From: Gillisia lutea
Lineage (GTDB): Bacteria > Bacteroidota > Bacteroidia > Flavobacteriales > Flavobacteriaceae
NCBI RefSeq assembly: GCF_021568705.1
Contig: NZ_JAKGTH010000011.1
Coordinates: forward strand, 186,001 to 250,000
Direction: 5' to 3'
Length of the DNA stretch: 64,000 nucleotides
The notes below the pieces were generated by a model that ran no database searches, was not told the DNA's origin, and saw only the letters and a program-made list of their open reading frames with translations. Position numbers and translations under genes: made by a program. Positions 36,201 to 43,827 of this stretch are shown here, one piece after another (the stretch's first letter is position 1; each line of letters starts with the position of its first letter).

Positions 36201-37865
36201 GGCTTTGCAACTGATCTTTTTCAAACCCTTTTATTAGGAGAATATTGGAATGGAGATATGCAATTGAAAAGTAAAAGTGGTAAAATATTGGATTATCACC
36301 TTAGCTGCGGACCAATTATTAATGAAGCTGGAGAGTTGATCGCCATTTTTGGAATTCATAATGATATTAGTGAGCGTAAAGCACAAGAAAAAATTGTTTC
36401 AGAATACACAACCAGAGTTCAAAATATATTAGAAAGTATAACCGATGGATTTTATTTGTTAGATAGTAATTGGAATTTTATCTATTTAAATTCTGAAGCA
36501 GAAACCTTGTTGCAGTGTAAGAAAGAAGATGTATTAAATAAAAATATTTGGAACCTTTTTCCAGAGGCTGAAGATGATATATTTTATGAAAAATACAATC
36601 ATGCAGTTAATACGGGGGTAAAAGTATCATTTGAAGGATTTTATGAGCCATTAAATATATGGTTCGAAATTAATGCCTATCCTGGTAAGGATGGATTATC
36701 TGTTTATTTTAAGGATATAACACAAAAAAAATATGCAAATCAAGAGATTAGAATAGCCAAAGAGAGATATGATCTGGTTTCTAAAGCTACTCGCGAAGCA
36801 GTATATGATTGGGATATCAATAATAATGTATTAGAATGGAGTGAGGCTTATTACTCTCTTTTTGGTTATGAAAGAGTTTCCAAACAAGAAAATATAGAAA
36901 ATTGGGAACTTAATATTTATGAAGAAGATAGAGATAGAGTACTAGAAGATCTAAGTGCAGCTTTAACAAATTTCAATCAGGATAAATGGGAGTGCGAATA
37001 TAGAATCACTATGGCGAATAAAAAAAATGCGATAGTTAGAGACAAAGGTTTTGTAATTAGAGATAAGAATGGTAGGGCCGAACGTATGATAGGTGCGTTA
37101 CAGGATATTACCCAATTAAAGAGAAATGAAATTGAACTGAAATTGTTGAATGAGAATTTAGAAAAAAAGGTGCATGAACTGGCTGTATCTAATGCAGAAT
37201 TAGAGCAATTTGCATATATAGCTTCGCATGATTTGCAGGAACCGCTAAGAATGGTTACTAGCTTTTTAACCCAGCTTCAAAAGAAATATGATAACCAGTT
37301 AGATAAAAAAGCTCAGCAATATATTCACTTTGCAACAGATGGTGCAGTAAGAATGCGACAAATTATTTTAGACCTTTTAGAGTATTCAAGAGTAGGAAAG
37401 ATGAATTATCAATTTGAAGAAATTGATTTGAACAAAATGTTAGATGAAATTATTCATCTTCACAAAAATCTCATAATCGAAAATGACGCAATAGTGGTAT
37501 ATGAAAATCTACCAACAATACAAGCAGCAGGAACACCTTTACAACGCTTACTATCAAATTTATTGAGCAATGCTTTAAAATATCATCAAATAGGTAGAAA
37601 TCCAGTAATACAAATTGAGGTAAAAGAAGATCCTGAATTTTGGCAAATAAGTGTAATTGATAATGGAATCGGAATTACCGAGCAGTTTTTTGATAAAATT
37701 TTTGTTATCTTTCAACGCTTGCATTCTAAAGATCAATATACAGGAACAGGAATTGGTCTTGCAATTTGTAAAAAAATTGTTGAAAATCATGAAGGTACTA
37801 TCTGGGTGGAATCTCAGGTAGATAGAGGTAGTACTTTTCACTTCACCATCAAAAAACAATTTTAG
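33291..37865 (+). CDS. Very large multi-PAS/GAF sensor histidine kinase
   Basis: 1524 residues without membrane helices, so probably cytoplasmic. A degenerate N-terminal PAS-like region (1-135) is followed by PAS domains starting near 140, 265, 390 and 510, a GAF domain at about 640-800, and PAS domains starting near 800, 920, 1040 and 1155. A coiled coil then leads into HisKA with His1313 in ASHDLQEPLR, and HATPase with LLSNALKYH, DNGIG and GTGIGLAI. Eight clear PAS units plus GAF is at the high end for bacteria. The HDLQEPL type resembles phytochrome-like kinases that signal to stand-alone receivers, and such a receiver is encoded next. Ligands are unknown. Confidence 0.88.
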   Translation: MLNTNDAPLREKIIQQVLNDSQDFTGNSHEIALIQIKNDGLICSFTKEANRITQLNFERKLDSINSIFELIPTNRLKEFATSIKLSFSGISIPAFSLEEENLENLENLKIEFFPVFNKENKVKRLILRLMNTGNGIRIENFDIRIQGIFENASIAILLAKPSGEILDSNRVANQMFNYSSIELKGLRRDKLFDKEDKNLSNILQEREVKGSVRGVLTGIRKNGEKFPVQVYSSVYIDSKQQQYTTNILIDISKQKEQEIALRKTTLVYQSLFHNHPDAVYSFDLTGKVQTANASALKLAELPNNEIEGLNVFKFIPPHEQERVRELFLKALNGEVQNYKTEFIGINGTKRIINVTNFSIIVDNEITGCFGIAKDITASEKNKDIIKESQERFKTILDQSLDMICSIDGEGYFRDVNKASYQILGYSPEELIGGKFTDLMHSEDIEITKKVAQEIMDGRNHLNFSNRYIKKNGAIVHLMWSVKWDPINKINYCVAKDASNIKASEEKLLKERNMLRTIIDNIPDYIFVVSNEHKTILSNKSFYSDYLGASNEESTLNLMPTDIFSLEEGLEIIKDNQRIIDSRIPVLNREDIIYDYKKNREVILLSKVPIILENDEVDGLVIIAKNVTESHSLQAEQQLLNKLLNSLSDVPSLKQALSHIIEIISNFFNFKLGEAWEVGYDKNVIRKISDYNFTSDVSSLEPIYSFKKEAGLPGITWSTGQIQIWKNPLEDTRFLRKGLLNKEEISLAIGVPVIFKDEVITVLTFFGNEKILKEFDIAKLLPRISYQISTNIQRKITENQLSNIFEYSPNLIAVLGLDGYIKKVNPAFHKIFGYTTKELLSIPFKEFLHPDETMISFKKLKEVSLGRNPEPFQIRCLAKNGEWKWISWTPADFIEEERILHIYGIDITPIKTANLELLKYQNIIESSKDGIGLISLERNEIYLNTALKNALEYSVSELNKDVIIEEIFLNNGFATDLFQTLLLGEYWNGDMQLKSKSGKILDYHLSCGPIINEAGELIAIFGIHNDISERKAQEKIVSEYTTRVQNILESITDGFYLLDSNWNFIYLNSEAETLLQCKKEDVLNKNIWNLFPEAEDDIFYEKYNHAVNTGVKVSFEGFYEPLNIWFEINAYPGKDGLSVYFKDITQKKYANQEIRIAKERYDLVSKATREAVYDWDINNNVLEWSEAYYSLFGYERVSKQENIENWELNIYEEDRDRVLEDLSAALTNFNQDKWECEYRITMANKKNAIVRDKGFVIRDKNGRAERMIGALQDITQLKRNEIELKLLNENLEKKVHELAVSNAELEQFAYIASHDLQEPLRMVTSFLTQLQKKYDNQLDKKAQQYIHFATDGAVRMRQIILDLLEYSRVGKMNYQFEEIDLNKMLDEIIHLHKNLIIENDAIVVYENLPTIQAAGTPLQRLLSNLLSNALKYHQIGRNPVIQIEVKEDPEFWQISVIDNGIGITEQFFDKIFVIFQRLHSKDQYTGTGIGLAICKKIVENHEGTIWVESQVDRGSTFHFTIKKQF

Positions 37866-37895
37866 TATCTTTACCCCACCTACAAAACGAATGCT

Positions 37896-38327
37896 ATGAA
37901 TCCTATTAACATATTACTGGTCGAGGATAACGAAGGAGATATTCTGTTAACCACAGAAGCGCTCTCTGAAGGGAAAATAGCAAATAGAGTGGATGTTGCA
38001 AGAGATGGTTGGGAAGCAATTCAGTTTTTGAATAAAAATGGAAAACATGAGCATGCCCTAACCCCGGATTTAATCTTATTAGATATAAACTTACCCAAAT
38101 TAAATGGGCATGAAGTACTTCAAGAAATTAAATCTTCTGAAAATCTAAAACACCTACCCGTAATTATGTTAAGCACCTCATCTTCAGATCAAGATATAAT
38201 AAGTTCTTATAAGAATTTTGCTAATTGTTATATCACTAAACCTGTTGAGGTGAACGATTTTTTAAAAGTGATTTCTTCTATTGAGAATTTTTGGGTATCT
38301 ATTGTTCAACTTCCTAAAGAACAATAA
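37896..38327 (+). CDS. Stand-alone response regulator, Rcp1-like
   Basis: 143 residues, a receiver domain only. EDNEGD near residue 10 forms the acidic pocket, Asp63 in LLLDINLPKLNG is the phosphoacceptor, STS near residue 92 gives the switch Thr/Ser, and the conserved Lys is in ITKPV. Receivers of this branch commonly partner kinases with HDLQEPL-type dimerisation domains, such as the product of the gene 30 bases upstream. With no output domain it probably passes phosphate on or acts by protein contact. The next gene starts six bases downstream. Confidence 0.9.
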   Translation: MNPINILLVEDNEGDILLTTEALSEGKIANRVDVARDGWEAIQFLNKNGKHEHALTPDLILLDINLPKLNGHEVLQEIKSSENLKHLPVIMLSTSSSDQDIISSYKNFANCYITKPVEVNDFLKVISSIENFWVSIVQLPKEQ

Positions 38328-38333
38328 AATTTT

Positions 38334-40106
38334 ATGCATACTCGTTTAAGCGCATTAGAAATATTAGTAATTGAAGATCATTTAGGAGATTACGTCCTAA
38401 TAGAGGATTACCTGAGCGAAGAACATTTAGGAATAATGCTTTCTAGGGCTTCAACATTTGGCGAAGCGAAGATTAAATTAAGCTCGCCTACGTGTTTCGA
38501 TGCTGTTCTACTAGACCTTTCCTTACCCGATGTAGACGATAGCGAAATTCTTGTAAAACAAATTGTAGCCTTAACTAAAAACGTTCCTGTAATAGTACTA
38601 ACCGGATACGCCAATAAACAATTTGGTGTTAAAACACTTGCGCTGGGCATTTCCGATTATCTTTTAAAAGACGAACTGGACGCTGCAAAGCTTTCTAAAA
38701 GTATCTTTTATAGTATTGAACGAAAAAAGATCCAATATCAATTAAGTGAGTCTGAAAAAATTTATAAAAGCTTGTTTGATTCCAGTCCAATGCCCATGTG
38801 GGTATTAGATAAACATTCTCTAGAATTCATAAAGGTGAATGATGCTGCTATAGAATTATATGGATATTCGAGAGAAGAGTTTTTAAAAATGACTGTAAGG
38901 GATCTTTGGATAGAAGAAGTTAAGCTTAAAATAGAAACAATATGGAGTAATAATATTGATGACCTTTTTGAATTAGAAGCTATTCATAAAACAAAGAATG
39001 GCAGCATTATTCATGTTCAAATTAAAAGCAATCCAATAGAATTTAATGGAAAGGAAGCAAGAGTTACACTTGTAACCAATGTAACGGCCCAGTTAGAAGC
39101 TGAAAGAACGCTTAAGCTAAGGGAACAACGTTTTAAAGCTTTGGTTCAGGATGGTTCAGAATTAGTAATGATTTTGGATTTTGATGGAGCCTTAAAATAT
39201 GTAAGTCCCGCATCCAATACTATTTTGGGAATTCCTTCGGAAGAATTCTTAAAACATAATTTCTTTTATTCAATTCATCAAGATGATATTAAAGATGTAC
39301 AAGAGCATATTTTTAAACTTCATGATAATAAAAGAATTCAAATTCCAACATATAGAGTTAAAACTGCTAATAATCGGTGGCGATGGATAGAGACTATAGT
39401 TACTAATTTAAATGATGATCCGGCGGTTAATGGTATAGTAGCTAACTCTAGAGATATTACAGAATTTGTAAATCAGGAGAAAAAGCTTATTGAAAGTCTT
39501 CAACGTTATGATATTGTAGCAAAAGCCACCAGCGACACCATAACAGATTATGATGTGGAACAAAACATCATGAACTACAATGAAGGTATTGAAACTATGT
39601 TTGGGTATAATAGAGATACAGTAGAAAGATCTCGAGAATGGTTCCAGTCTAGAATTCACCCAGAAGATAAAGAGCGCGTACTTGCAAAAGTGGCTGAGGT
39701 ATACAAGAATGGTCATCCAACTATTCAAATAGAATATAGATTTTGCTGCTCAAATGGCACCTACAAATATGTATTAGATAGAAGTTATCTTGTTTCAGAT
39801 ACTTCTGGAAAACCTTTAAGAATGATTGGCTCTATGCAGGACATGACCAATATTCATAATTATATTGAAACCATAGAAAATCATAATGCACGGCTAAAGG
39901 AAATTGCATGGACACAATCTCATGTGGTGAGAGCTCCTCTGGCGAGAATTATGGGGATAATCGATTTATTGCAAAATCATGATAATGTTGAAGATAGCAG
40001 TCAGATGCTGGAACATATTATTACATCTGCGCAGGAATTGGATATAATAATTAGAAAAATTTCAAATAAAACCGAATTGGTTAAACAAAACTCTCTTAAT
40101 GCTTAA
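38334..40106 (+). CDS. Receiver - triple PAS protein ending in a kinase-type dimerisation helix without an ATPase domain
   Basis: 590 residues. A receiver domain (about 7-125; Asp61 in LLDLSLPDVDD, switch Thr in LTGYA, Lys in LLKDE) is followed by PAS domains starting near 140, 265 and 385. The last 75 residues read like a HisKA dimerisation domain with His530 in TQSHVVRAPLARI and end about 60 residues later with no HATPase. The downstream DNA codes for another receiver in a different frame and shows no ATPase fragment, so this is the natural end, not a frameshift. It may receive phosphate on D61 from the large kinase and relay through H530; the PAS domains could gate this. That order is inference. 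Confidence 0.85.
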   Translation: MHTRLSALEILVIEDHLGDYVLIEDYLSEEHLGIMLSRASTFGEAKIKLSSPTCFDAVLLDLSLPDVDDSEILVKQIVALTKNVPVIVLTGYANKQFGVKTLALGISDYLLKDELDAAKLSKSIFYSIERKKIQYQLSESEKIYKSLFDSSPMPMWVLDKHSLEFIKVNDAAIELYGYSREEFLKMTVRDLWIEEVKLKIETIWSNNIDDLFELEAIHKTKNGSIIHVQIKSNPIEFNGKEARVTLVTNVTAQLEAERTLKLREQRFKALVQDGSELVMILDFDGALKYVSPASNTILGIPSEEFLKHNFFYSIHQDDIKDVQEHIFKLHDNKRIQIPTYRVKTANNRWRWIETIVTNLNDDPAVNGIVANSRDITEFVNQEKKLIESLQRYDIVAKATSDTITDYDVEQNIMNYNEGIETMFGYNRDTVERSREWFQSRIHPEDKERVLAKVAEVYKNGHPTIQIEYRFCCSNGTYKYVLDRSYLVSDTSGKPLRMIGSMQDMTNIHNYIETIENHNARLKEIAWTQSHVVRAPLARIMGIIDLLQNHDNVEDSSQMLEHIITSAQELDIIIRKISNKTELVKQNSLNA

Positions 40107-40491
40107 AGTGCTAATAATAGATGATGACGATATTGTGCTTTTTATACAGCGCAAAATGCTCCAGAAAAGTGGAATTACTGATTCTCCTAAGCTATACAGT
40201 GTAGGGCAGGAAGCACTCGATTTTTTAACCCAGGAAGAACCTGGTCATCATTATTTAATCTTATTGGATATTAATATGCCAGGAATAAGTGGATGGGAAT
40301 TCTTAGAAAATTTAAAAACCTTATCCATTTTGCCTTTTGTCCATGTTTTAATGGTTACTTCGTCTATTGATAGTTTTGATAAAGAAAAGGCAAAGGCGTA
40401 TAACAATGTTTTTGATTTTATAGAGAAACCTATTACAATTGAAAATTGTTATAAGGTGAAGAACCACCCCGAATTAAAGCAGTTTTTTTAA
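40099..40491 (+). CDS. Stand-alone response regulator
   Basis: 130-residue receiver: DDDD near residue 8, phosphoacceptor Asp57 in LLDINMPGISGWE, switch Thr in VTSS, and the conserved Lys in IEKPI. It overlaps the preceding gene by eight bases, so the two proteins are made together, and it is likely to take phosphate from His530 of that protein or from the large kinase. No DNA-binding or enzymatic output is present. It converges with the EEP gene that ends 11 bases downstream; no terminator is seen between them. Confidence 0.88.
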   Translation: MLKVLIIDDDDIVLFIQRKMLQKSGITDSPKLYSVGQEALDFLTQEEPGHHYLILLDINMPGISGWEFLENLKTLSILPFVHVLMVTSSIDSFDKEKAKAYNNVFDFIEKPITIENCYKVKNHPELKQFF

Positions 40492-40502
40492 TAGAAGGAG
40501 GA

Positions 40503-41582
40503 TTAGATTTCTGTTTCCTTTGGATGACCGTTTTCTATTTTTTCATCTGCCCATTCTTTTTCTTCTTCGGTAGCCTCTTCGGTTTCCTGTTGAAGAATTT
40601 CTGCTCTTGGAGCATAATTCAGCTTTATGAACATAGGGAAATGGTCTGATCCTACGCTATTTAAACGGGCTAATTCTATAAGTGTAAAATCGTTGGTATG
40701 GAAAACATGATCCAGAGGCCATCTCAATAATGCATAGCCTGTGTGAAATGTATTATAAAAACCTCTTCCAATCCTAGGGTCTAATAACCCACTTAATTTA
40801 TGAAATAACTTGGTGGTTCTGGACCAGGCCACATCATTTAGATCTCCAATTACTAAAACAGATTCTTCATCTTTTTTTACTTCTCTTCCTACTAAAAGGA
40901 GTTCGGCATCTCTGTTTGTAGAGGTATCACTTTCTGTGGGACTTGGTGGTTTTGGATGTAGACAGTGTATTTTTACTCTTGCACCATTATTTAATCTAAC
41001 ATACCCGTGTATAGAAGGAATATCATCCTCAATGATATACTTTATTTCTATATCCTCTAATTTTAGTTTAGAGTAGAGATGCATACCATATAAATTATCT
41101 TTAGGAATTTTTACGGTGTGCGGATAATCCTGTTCTATTACTTCTAATTCCCGCTGCCAGCGTTCATCGGTCTCTAAAGTTAGAAGTAAATCCGGTTTGT
41201 TTTTATGAACCTCTTTAATAAGCTTGTCTGATCGTTTATTAGGAGTAAGTACATTGCTAACCAAAATAGAAATTGATGTATCAGGATCATCACCCCTAAA
41301 AGACAGGACTTGCTTTTTAGAAAATGGAGTATAAGGAAATATTTTAACGGCCTGATAAATAAAACTCCCCAGCAATAGAAACACCAATAGGTAATGCCAG
41401 TATTCATTAAACGAATAGCTGAAAATGGCAGCAATTATAACAACAATTATTAAAACACTAATTTGTATCCTTGGAAAATCAAATCCTCTAATCCACCATT
41501 GGTCATATGTTGTAAGAGATGCCAATGTGGGAATAAGCATAAGAATTCCAAAAATGGTAACTATAATCTCAGAAAAGGGCAT
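40503..41582 (-). CDS. Membrane-anchored endonuclease/exonuclease/phosphatase family protein
   Basis: 359 residues. Three N-terminal membrane helices (about 5-25, 38-58 and 63-82) precede an EEP domain. Motifs read as LVSNVLTPN, LLLTLETDE (metal-binding Glu), VIGDLND (catalytic Asp/Asn) and a final GSDHFPMF (Asp-His pair). Members act on nucleic acids, phosphoinositides or other phosphodiesters; the substrate here is unknown. The C-terminal tail of about 30 residues is strongly acidic. It is upstream of the PAP2 gene's 3' side on the same strand, with 39 bases between. Confidence 0.8.
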   Translation of the reverse strand: MPFSEIIVTIFGILMLIPTLASLTTYDQWWIRGFDFPRIQISVLIIVVIIAAIFSYSFNEYWHYLLVFLLLGSFIYQAVKIFPYTPFSKKQVLSFRGDDPDTSISILVSNVLTPNKRSDKLIKEVHKNKPDLLLTLETDERWQRELEVIEQDYPHTVKIPKDNLYGMHLYSKLKLEDIEIKYIIEDDIPSIHGYVRLNNGARVKIHCLHPKPPSPTESDTSTNRDAELLLVGREVKKDEESVLVIGDLNDVAWSRTTKLFHKLSGLLDPRIGRGFYNTFHTGYALLRWPLDHVFHTNDFTLIELARLNSVGSDHFPMFIKLNYAPRAEILQQETEEATEEEKEWADEKIENGHPKETEI

Positions 41583-41621
41583 TTCGTGTTTTTTGTGTTG
41601 TTAAATTTATTAATTTCTTAT

Positions 41622-42452
41622 TTAAAACTGATAGGTCATCCCTAAACCTTGTGAAGTGGTATTAAATTCTCCCTGGTTAAATGTAGTTACAGGATATACT
41701 TGAAGATTCTTATTACCAACTTTATGTAATTCGGGAATTAAGATCCCACTAGCTGCTCCTACTGCATATCCTATTAAATTATCGGTTAAGAAGTGTTTAC
41801 CGGCTTTAATTCTAAGATATCCTGTCGTGGCAGGTATGGCGGCAGCAACTCCCCATACCAAAGGTTTTAGTGAAGAATCAGGATTGAAATCGTTATATAT
41901 TTTTGCGGCAAAAAAACTTGCTGCAGCGGTAGCGGCAGTATGCCCGGCAAAAAAAGCACGTTGTTCGTCACTTGCTATCCTGTCTTCTTCAGGTAAAGAG
42001 GTGTTGTAAACTCGGGGTCTGCTTTTTTCTACTAAACCAGCCGTTATAGAAAATAATGCTCCAGTGGTAGCCATGGTCTCTACAAATAAAACTGAAATTT
42101 GCCCTGCATTTTGGCGTTCGTTCTCGTTCAACATAAGCAATAAGGGAAGGGCGAAAGAACCGTACATAGGAATATAACTGTCCTTATTAGCCTGTTCTGA
42201 ATCATACCCTGCTGCCCATCGGTCTATTCCCCAAACATCATCTTTAGATAAGTTATTCAATTCATTAATTGTAAGGTCATCTTTATTTTGAATAAGTTTA
42301 ACTCCCAATACATTAAGGCCTAATCCCGTAGTAATATAAATCCCATCTTTTAAGAAATCAGTTTTATAGGGGGAAGTGTTTGTCTCCTGAGCAAAAGAAT
42401 TATGTGATAATATCAGGCCTAGAAAAATCAAAAAAAGGGACTTTAACTTCAT
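41622..42452 (-). CDS. PAP2-family phosphatase
   Basis: 276 residues from the chosen start MKLKSLFLIFLGLILSHNSFAQ, a typical signal peptide; an in-frame ATG 17 codons earlier would put charged residues before it. The three PAP2 motifs are present: EKSRPR, FFAGHTA (motif 2 with the catalytic His) and LRIKAGKHFLTDN (motif 3). Mature protein is probably periplasmic or anchored by short hydrophobic segments. Such enzymes hydrolyse undecaprenyl pyrophosphate, lipid A phosphate or phosphatidic acid. The nearby EEP gene is on the same strand. The upstream 206-base divergent gap carries a near-palindrome ACAGG..CCTGT at 42518-42536. Confidence 0.82.
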   Translation of the reverse strand: MKLKSLFLIFLGLILSHNSFAQETNTSPYKTDFLKDGIYITTGLGLNVLGVKLIQNKDDLTINELNNLSKDDVWGIDRWAAGYDSEQANKDSYIPMYGSFALPLLLMLNENERQNAGQISVLFVETMATTGALFSITAGLVEKSRPRVYNTSLPEEDRIASDEQRAFFAGHTAATAAASFFAAKIYNDFNPDSSLKPLVWGVAAAIPATTGYLRIKAGKHFLTDNLIGYAVGAASGILIPELHKVGNKNLQVYPVTTFNQGEFNTTSQGLGMTYQF

Positions 42453-42658
42453 AAATATATTTTTATTCAAATCTCTAATTTCTTCAGGAAATTCAAGAAG
42501 CATTTAAGAAAAGTATAACAGGAATTAATTACCTGTATAATTTATAGAAATTCTTATGAGCCCCTAACATGCGAAAAGTAGAATACTTAACAAAACTTTA
42601 TCCCATGTTCATTGCTATCAGCTTTTAAATTCAGTTTAAAATGCATTAACTTTAAACT

Positions 42659-43789
42659 ATGGAAAAGAAGGATTTAAATGTTAGAAAGGGTTTTGTTTTT
42701 CATAAATATGAAGAACCGTATAAATCTCCATTCGATAAATTATTTGAAATATTTAAAGAATTAATCACTCATACCTCTGGAGATTTTGATGAGGCCATTG
42801 AGTGGTTACGTCAGTTAGACGTGGAATATAAATTGACTGATGATAGTTATACCATAGATGATTTTATTGAAGATCTTAAAAAAAAGGGATATATACGCGA
42901 AGAAATAGATCCCGATGGGAATGGGGGAGTGGTCATTACAGCAAAAACGGAACGAGCAATCCGCCAGCAGGCGCTAAATCAAATCTTCGGAAAATTAAAA
43001 CGTAGCGGTGCCGGAAATCATTCAACGAAACATCAGGGCTTAGGAGATGAGCACACCGGAGAATTCAAAACCTTTCAATACGGGGACTCTTTAGATAAAA
43101 TTTCAATGACAGAGAGTTTACGAAATGCTCAGATAAATCATGGCACCGGCGATTTTAAGATGACGGAAGATGACCTTGTTATAGAAGAGACTCATCATAA
43201 ATCTCAAATGAGTACCGTGCTAATGATTGATATAAGTCATAGTATGATTCTGTATGGTGAAGATAGGATAACTCCGGCAAAGAAAGTGGCTATGGCTTTA
43301 GCCGAATTGATAACTACAAGATACCCTAAAGATACTCTCGATATCCTGGTTTTTGGGAATGATGCATGGGCTATTTCCATTGCAGATCTACCTTATTTAA
43401 AAGTAGGGCCTTATCACACTAATACCGTGGCGGGGTTGGAGCTGGCTATGGATTTGCTACGAAGAAAACGTAATACCAATAAACAGATTTTTATGATCAC
43501 CGATGGAAAACCTAGTTGCATTCGAGAACGAGATGGTTCGTATTACAAAAACTCTGTAGGTCTGGATCCGTTTATTATTGATAAGTGCTACAATAAAGCC
43601 CAACAAGCTCGAAAATTACATATTCCAATTACAACTTTTATGATTGCTCAAGACCCTTATCTGGAGCGATTTGTGCGAGAATTTACGCAGGCCAATCAAG
43701 GAAAAGCCTTTTTTACAGGACTTAAAGGTTTGGGCGAAATGATCTTTGAAGATTACGAAGCGAATCGAAAAAAAAGGATAAAAGGGTAA
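42659..43789 (+). CDS. VWA-domain protein
   Basis: 376 residues. The C-terminal half is a von Willebrand type A domain with a complete MIDAS site: DISHS at 191-195, a downstream Thr in the NTVAG region, and ITDGKPS. The N-terminal half is charged and partly helical with no recognised domain. The next gene, 38 bases on, codes for a MoxR/chelatase-like AAA+ ATPase. Such AAA-VWA pairs work like the I and D subunits of magnesium chelatase to insert metals or remodel partner proteins. No signal peptide, so cytoplasmic. Client protein unknown. Confidence 0.82.
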   Translation: MEKKDLNVRKGFVFHKYEEPYKSPFDKLFEIFKELITHTSGDFDEAIEWLRQLDVEYKLTDDSYTIDDFIEDLKKKGYIREEIDPDGNGGVVITAKTERAIRQQALNQIFGKLKRSGAGNHSTKHQGLGDEHTGEFKTFQYGDSLDKISMTESLRNAQINHGTGDFKMTEDDLVIEETHHKSQMSTVLMIDISHSMILYGEDRITPAKKVAMALAELITTRYPKDTLDILVFGNDAWAISIADLPYLKVGPYHTNTVAGLELAMDLLRRKRNTNKQIFMITDGKPSCIRERDGSYYKNSVGLDPFIIDKCYNKAQQARKLHIPITTFMIAQDPYLERFVREFTQANQGKAFFTGLKGLGEMIFEDYEANRKKRIKG

Positions 43790-43827
43790 GTACCTGCCAG
43801 AATTAAACTAATAGTAAAAAGAAAAAG

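Noticed and set aside
40107-40498. Possible frameshift that removed a HATPase domain from the receiver-PAS protein.
   Set aside because: The downstream DNA encodes an intact receiver in another frame and no ATPase motif is found in any frame before the EEP gene.
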